This document shows positions 8,601 through 12,962 of a stretch of 12,962 bases of DNA, piece by piece. A model generated the notes under the pieces. It was not told the origin of the DNA, ran no database searches, and worked only from the letters and a program-made list of their open reading frames with translations. Both the position numbers and the translations under genes were made by a program. This DNA comes from Haplosporangium gracile (lineage: Eukaryota; Mortierellomycota; Mortierellomycetes; Mortierellales; Mortierellaceae). The DNA lies in the NCBI GenBank assembly GCA_015499985.1, contig JAAAUF010001069.1:1-12962 (forward strand), in the 5' to 3' direction. Positions within the stretch are counted from its first letter, which is position 1, and each line of letters begins with the position of its first letter.

Positions 8601-10329
8601 TCAGGATCAGGATTAGGATCAAGATCAGTTGTGCTCTCGACCCCTGCTCAGGGTTCCCGCCCCAATACCAGCAACTACACGAATACCACCATCAGCAGCG
8701 CATCCCTTCCATCGACTCGTACTCAGCCACCCACACGACCCACTACTACGAGGTCTTCTTCTAGTGATGCACGGAGGGCAAGCGGCGCGACCGAATCATC
8801 GTCCCCTGTTTCCAGCCCTTCGCCCAGCAGTCCGTCGGTCCCATCATTATCGAGCCAAAACAGCGGCAGCAGCGGCGGCAGCGGCAGCTCGTCGGCAGCT
8901 TCCTCGGCTTACAACCTGGGACGAATCGGAGTCTTTATTTCAGCCATTCTGAGAATGGTGGATCAGCCAAGAGAGGATGGATCCCCTAGAACGTTAGCCG
9001 ATGTTATCTGTAACGACCCGGAATCCCTTAGCACGCCTTTGCAGGATTTGGTCAGGAATGTCGCAGAATCGATCACTGTGCGAGAGACAAGATCTATCGT
9101 CGAGGGCCATCCTGCACCAATCCGTAATATCCATTCTACCCTGAACTCCTTCATCCGTGACCGTGCATTGAACGGCCAGCAGCTGACAGAGAGTAATCTT
9201 GAGGTAGCGTTTGAGACGTCAGAATGATTTGGCAATGTTATTTGTTGAAGCGGGACGAGATGAATGTCTCATTGACCGTAATTTTTTTTTTTTTTTTTTT
9301 TCAAAATAGTCGGTGGCTGTTATGTTTGCACACGGAATCATGAATGCGGTTCATGTGGAGGACATTCTCGAAACATTGTCGCCCCCGGCAAGCATTCAAA
9401 TCTCTAGCGCGGATATTCGTCGGATTTCGCTGGATGTTTTGCGAGAACACTTCCGCCGGCTCATCTACCTTGTCGTGGCAGCTCCCGCCGGACGCGAGAG
9501 TCCTACATTTGCAAGGGATGTCATTCTTTGGATCAGAGATGTGGTTGGCGCATGGAGGGTGTCCTTTTATGGACTGTTCTCGGAACGGGATCAGCCTGAG
9601 GCACAGCGGATTGCTACTCACGTCGTTGGTTCAGCTATTCACGATAATGGGCGACGCTGGGTTGAGCTCTCTAATCGCGCCACCAATACCCTCGTCAACG
9701 TTCTCTGCGCTAACATTGTGCCCAGGCGTAGAGGCGAAGAGCAGGCAGGCGGACTTGTGGGAGGAGCATGGCCCTTGATGGCGACAGGACCTCGACAAAA
9801 CAATACTCCCCGATCGTCAGTCTGTAGAGCGCCATCACTGCTTGGATCAACGGCGCATCCTGTTCCCATGGGGCCCATTGTACCTTCAGGATCAGCTAAT
9901 GTCTGCGGCTCGGCTAGTGGTAGCTTCTCGCGGTCGCCACTCTCCAATTATACTACCGCAGCTCAGATCACCCCTTCACAAGTCTCGGCAGCAGAGGCAG
10001 AGACACTGTCTTCAAACCTGGCAAGGCGCATCGGGGAGATGATGAGCCCTCTTGGAGTGAACACGACTGCACTTGAAAGTCTCTATGGCTCTTCCATCCG
10101 GGAAGCCATTCGGGCAGAACTCGCCAACATCAGAACAACCGCTCCTGTCTCCTCTACATCGGCGTCCGCCACGATTTCCAGCACGAGCAGCTCTTCATCT
10201 CCACTTGCTCCTACTACAGTTCTCAGCTCAAGCAATAGCTCGGAGACCACTACTGCCAAAGCAGAGAAACCTGGTGCCCCAGACCATAGAACACGCGTTG
10301 AGGATGTCGAAGATGAAGATATGATGTAA
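5617..10329 (+). CDS. BAG6: BAG6/Scythe-like ubiquitin-like domain protein, eight exons
   Basis: BAG6 in animals is a nuclear/cytosolic holdase that triages tail-anchored and mislocalised membrane proteins with GET4/UBL4A. Exons: 5617-5821, 6196-6264, 6410-6537, 6657-6752, 6856-7005, 7164-7251, 7339-9203, 9310-10329; all junction phases agree and give 1206 residues (human BAG6 about 1130). Domains: ubiquitin-like fold about 10-84 (RQRLIFRGRVMVDDKPLTEY, then LEDGHTLHL across the first intron); helical region about 217-345 resembling the BAG6 central domain (PF12057 type); Ala/Pro/Ser/Thr-rich disorder about 350-600; predicted coiled coil about 606-655; Gly-Leu repeat 657-678; conserved helical region about 772-1005; a segment about 1100-1144 (LESLYGSSIREAIRAELAN) resembling the C-terminal BAG-like helix of BAG6; acidic end (DVEDEDMM). 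The start context is weak (T at -3), but the ubiquitin fold begins right after it. It could also be an unnamed Ubl-domain cousin of BAG6. Confidence 0.8.
5822..6195 (+). other. Intron 1 of the BAG6-like gene, splitting the ubiquitin-like domain
   Basis: The donor GTACGT follows TATT and the acceptor is ACTATAG before CTCTCGAG. Removing the intron joins the GRV-DDK-LTEY half of the ubiquitin-like fold to LEDGHTLHL in phase 1, the expected order. At 374 bp it is the longest intron seen here; the others are 46-184 bp. It is pyrimidine-rich with a T12 run near 6003-6014. No gene was recognised inside. Confidence 0.85.
8569..8627 (+). repeat. GGATTA/GGATCA hexamer tract encoding a Gly-Leu/Gly-Ser stretch
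   Basis: Inside exon 7 of the BAG6-like gene a run of degenerate 6-nt units (GGATTG, GGATTA, GGATCA) encodes alternating Gly with Leu, Ser or Arg (GLGLGLRLGSGSGLGSR). It directly follows the predicted coiled coil and looks like a slippage-prone linker. Other simple tracts in the same exon are a (GCTGCC)n Ala run near 8180-8200 and a Gly/Ser run near 8862-8890. Confidence 0.75.
9204..9309 (+). other. Intron 7 of the BAG6-like gene with a T20 polypyrimidine tract
   Basis: The donor GAG|GTAGCG ends exon 7 in phase 0 and the acceptor CAAAATAG precedes TCG GTG GCT, rejoining an uninterrupted 340-codon frame. An uninterrupted run of 20 T (9282-9301) sits just before the acceptor. If the intron is retained, translation stops at TGA 9225-9227 after eight extra codons (VAFETSE and stop), giving a protein without the last 339 residues. 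Evidence for splicing is the clean site pair and the matching helical character of both sides. Confidence 0.75.
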
Positions 10330-10720
10330 TTGTCGTCTTTACTTGTACCATAGTAACTAAAAAGTAATACAAATACTGTCGCTGGTCAGACCTGTGGCGG
10401 TTGCGTTATTTTCCTCAAGCACATTACGCGTTCGTGCAGTGTGTGGTCGTTATTTTATGAACGGGCTTGTTCGAAACGTACAGAAAAGTACGCGTTTGTT
10501 CTCTGCAAGCATCGGCTCACGCAGGCCAATGCGGCTGGAAGAGTTGAGTTTTCGATTGTGTCGCTCTCGGTCGCAGTAACGTGGATCCAAACTCCGATCG
10601 CGACCGAATGTCGAATGCATTGCTCGAATTGCATTCCTTTCTCTTTCTCTTTCTCTTTCTCTTTCTCCTACTCTGCTAACAGAACCTGACGAACAGCATC
10701 ATTTTTAGTAGGGCACATAT
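10330..10720. other. Intergenic region between the BAG6-like gene and the dehydrogenase pseudogene
   Basis: It contains the 3' flank of the BAG6-like gene. There is no exact AATAAA; an A-rich stretch with AAAGTAATACAAATAC lies about 40 bp past the stop. A fairly CpG-rich stretch follows, then a hexanucleotide microsatellite. Small plus-strand ORFs here have no family resemblance. Confidence 0.5.
10636..10668. repeat. (TTTCTC)n microsatellite
   Basis: About five tandem copies of TTTCTC lie about 50-85 bp before the start codon of the dehydrogenase pseudogene, a place where CT-rich leaders sit in this genome. It may be a remnant of that gene's original promoter/leader, but no alignable similarity to the leader of the intact paralogue at 12120-12210 was noticed. 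Confidence 0.85.
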
Positions 10721-11618
10721 ATGACCCAGAGCACCCTTACCGACTCCAAGGAATTGATGGTTACAGTCACCAGCGCTGATTCAGGCTTTGGCAAAGAGAT
10801 TGTCGAAGACCTTTACCAACGCAGGGGATATACCATCTATGAAACCCGCCTAACCAAAGCGGCGGACACTTTCATTAATATTTCTTCTTCCTTTTCTATT
10901 GTTCACAGGAGTGTACTTTGGCGGGTTCTTTGATTTTTTAACCGGTGAGAGCATTCAGGTACATAATTTTACACAACGAACAAAAAAAGTTGCGATGAGT
11001 TGGCAGTTATTTTGTTCAGAGAAACAAACAGGTGATGCGTAAAACTGCAATGGAACTTTATTTATACAATCATGCACTTTTGTCCATTATCTGTCGCTTC
11101 TCGTAGTACCCAAAAGCAGAAAATAATGGACGCCAACTACATGAGAGTTATCCGCATCTACCAAGCGCTGATACCTTCCTTGAGGACATACGCGAGGTCC
11201 CGACAAACTCCCCGCCAACCAGAAGCTTCCGCGCGCTCGTCTGTTGAGCATCACGTCCATGGCCGCTTGAACCAACGCCACCAGGTTCAGTGGCTGCAGC
11301 GCCCCAAAATACCCCGTCGAATCCCTGCTCGATACCATGTGAGTTGAGCTGTCCCCCTGGAAGACTGATGTCTCGGTGCCCGAACCCTCGTCTGCCAAGA
11401 CGCCGCTGGCCGCTAACTTTGAGGTGCTCGCACTCCAGACCTGGAAGCAAACCGACGAGACGACACAAACGATGTAAAGCACTCGGTTCAGGCACAGCCA
11501 TATGTTTATTACACGAGTGATGCCGTCAGAGTGGGTGGTCGAGGCGGCAATGAGTGCGATTATTAAGCCAGGTGGTGCTTCAAGGGTGAGAGTTATAGTG
11601 GATCTTGTGTGCTTGTGA
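10721..11618 (+). pseudogene. Short-chain dehydrogenase/reductase pseudogene (RDH/SDR9C-like)
   Basis: The start at 10721 gives MTQSTLTDSKELMVTV, the same N-terminus as the paralogue at 12211. The cofactor motif is changed (TSADSGFG for TGCDSGFG). After codon 51 the sequence jumps into an intron: codons about 52-96, including the NNAG motif, and the first 5' splice site are gone. Remnant exon 2 (10909-10958) keeps exactly the 50 nt of its counterpart (GGFFDFLTGESIQ). Exon 3 starts at 11120 (KIMDANYMRVIRI). A frameshift lies between about 11195 and 11230. One frame then runs through LLSITSMAA, a stop (11268), the active-site region with Cys where Tyr is expected (GCSAPK), another stop (11340), VELSPWKTDV, a stop at 11475, and a C-terminal piece (SEWVVEAAMSAI) to 11618. 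It cannot encode a working enzyme. Preserved introns point to DNA-level duplication, not retrocopying. Confidence 0.88.
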
Positions 11619-12210
11619 CTGGTAGTTGGGTGATGGAAAGTTGTGTGATTGGATTCGGGATGGTCTTGTTCGGGGTGTGTTGAAGAGGCGGAGGTTGTAG
11701 CCTGCGGATCCCTTCCTGTTGAAGAGTGGCCTCAAGGAGGGATAAAAGTAGCGACCAGTTGACGCGACCTGAGTAGTGCCAGAGAAAAGGAGTCGCCCAT
11801 TCGAGTAGTAACCACCAACTGCTCATTTTCTTCTCCACAATTCAGGAACCTGTTTGATTCCGTGCAATGTACCCATCGGTCCTATGTGGATTTATTCTGT
11901 TCGGCTTATAACTCTTTTGGCTATCTCAGCCGCAGGTCTGTTGGTCTATGGATCGTCCGATGCGATTTTTTTTTATTTTTTCCGATTCAAACTGAGCATG
12001 CATAAAGGCAAGGAAGGCCTGGGCACAAACACAAGATTATTTCGCAGGTCACAACTCCGCCGAGCAGTCCCTGAATCCTTGAAGAGGAAGCAAAAAACTT
12101 TGGGCTGATATTTTTACTTCTTTCTGTTTTTGTTTCACTCCGCCTTCACTTCTCACGCTCATCCCAACCCCAGCACTTCTTCCTTTATACTCTCACAATC
12201 CACATCCACA
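11619..12210. other. Intergenic region upstream of the intact dehydrogenase
   Basis: No gene was recognised. Minus ORF 11838-11593 and plus ORF 11854-12108 lack family resemblance. The last 100 bp are pyrimidine-rich and A/C-rich (TTTCTGTTTTTG, then CTTCACTTCTCACGCTC) and probably form the core promoter and 5' leader of the gene starting at 12211. A GATAAAAG near 11740 is a possible TATA-like element but too far from that start to assign. Confidence 0.45.
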
Positions 12211-12962
12211 ATGGCCCAGTATACTCTCACAAACACTGAGTATCTGGTCGCCGTCGTCACTGGTTGCGACAGCGGATTCGGCGCAGAAATTGTTAACGAC
12301 CTCTACCAGCATGGCGGTTACACCATCTATGCGACCTGCCTGACGTCCCTGGCTGTTGACAACTATCAGGCCAAAGAGTCAACCCGACTTCGAGCAGTTC
12401 AAGTCGATGTCACCAAGCAAGACGATGTCAATCGCCTCCGTGCTCAGATTGAAGCCGAGTGCCCTCAAGGCATCTACTGCGTCTTCAACAACGCTGGTAC
12501 ACTTGTGTTTTTTTTTTTATTTGACCTGGAAATCTCTTCACGAGAAATATAATTTTTTTAAGAGTGTCCCGTAACACATGTCAACCGAACAAACATTTAC
12601 CCCTCTCCCTTAATGCCTGACTTCTTGATAATAGGAATCAATGCCGGTGGAAACTTTGACTTGACCACGGAGGATGCATTTGAAGTAAGGGTGTGAACAA
12701 TCCAAATTAACGGTACAAATCTTGTATATTCTTTATTGTTCCCCACAACCTGGACAACCTGTTTGTGAACAGCGGCAAGTCAACCAAGCAATTTTCAGTC
12801 TAGCATGAACCCTTAACCATTTCTATATCCTTCTCACATTTCACATCATTTATTTTACTTTTCCTTAGCGCGTGATGGATGTCAACTATATGGGTATCAT
12901 TCGCATTACCAAGGGCTTGCTCCCCTCCCTCCGCACCTACGCAAAGTCCCGCCATACTCTCC
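12211..12962 (+). CDS. Short-chain dehydrogenase/reductase, RDH/SDR9C-like (partial, 3' end outside window)
   Basis: This is an NAD(P)-dependent oxidoreductase of the classical SDR fold. The TGCDSGFG form of the cofactor motif is typical of the retinol/17-beta-hydroxysteroid dehydrogenase branch (SDR9C); the substrate is unknown. Exons: 12211-12496, 12635-12684, 12869-past the end; junction phases agree (GCTG|GTACAC with AATAG|GAATC; GAA|GTAAGG with CCTTAG|CGC). Seen in 143 residues: TGCDSGFG (17-24), DVT (66-68, adenine-ring contact), NNAG (93-96, codon 96 split by intron 1), and catalytic-tetrad Asn118 in MDVNYMG. The Ser and YxxxK lie beyond the edge. The start context is strong (A at -3, ATGGCC). 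Intron 1 is 138 bp, intron 2 184 bp. It is a close paralogue of the pseudogene 1.5 kb upstream, same strand and same intron positions, so a tandem duplication. Whether the rest is intact cannot be seen. Confidence 0.88.

Noticed and set aside
11854..12108. Plus-strand 84-codon ORF with a hydrophobic N-terminal stretch
   Set aside because: No recognisable family, no conserved pattern and no splice context; probably chance ORF in the intergenic region.
12184..12193. TTTATACTCT shared with the BAG6-like promoter at 5541-5550
   Set aside because: The distance to the start codon differs (27 against 76 bp), and a 10-mer match between pyrimidine-rich leaders is weak evidence for a common element.
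12773..12798. Possible 26-nt mini-exon inside intron 2 of the right-hand dehydrogenase, flanked by AACAG and TTTTCAG
   Set aside because: The family reads straight from AFE to RVMDVNY, so no extra exon is needed, and 26 nt would shift the frame.
1..12962. Search for CRISPR arrays, tRNA/rRNA genes, transposase or reverse-transcriptase fragments, and terminal inverted repeats
   Set aside because: None seen by eye on either strand; short RNA genes could still be missed without a covariance search.

Overview
The window looks like nuclear DNA of a filamentous, probably early-diverging fungus. Its genes carry many short introns (46 to about 370 bp) with GT donors, AG acceptors and ACTAAC/TTAAC-type branch sites. 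Promoters are pyrimidine-rich and intergenic spaces are short. The gene families (RDH-like short-chain dehydrogenases, a kelch/transmembrane protein, DONSON and BAG6 relatives that yeasts lack) suggest a Mortierella-like lineage. That placement is inference and was not tested.

Layout: (1) 1-2600 has no intact gene. It holds the decayed remnant of a minus-strand kelch/transmembrane protein (about 390-1290), then some 1.3 kb with nothing recognisable. (2) 2601-5219, minus strand, is a nine-exon gene for a DONSON homologue, the replication-fork/CMG-assembly factor, reconstructed exon by exon. (3) 5220-5616 is a 397-bp divergent promoter region dominated by a CT-rich tract. (4) 5617-10329, plus strand, is an eight-exon gene for a 1206-residue BAG6/Scythe-like protein with an N-terminal ubiquitin-like domain. 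(5) 10721-11618 is a pseudogene of a short-chain dehydrogenase. (6) 12211-12962 is the apparently intact first part of a paralogous dehydrogenase that runs off the right edge.

The two complete genes are divergent and belong to conserved cell machinery: replication initiation and protein quality control/tail-anchored protein triage. They are flanked on both sides by decayed members of what look like expanded, fast-turnover families. No transposon, CRISPR array, tRNA or rRNA was seen. The most interesting points are DONSON and BAG6 homologues side by side in a fungus, the anatomy of the dehydrogenase pseudogene next to its paralogue, and several splice features of the DONSON gene (an unresolved exon 6/7 junction and a tandem NAG acceptor).
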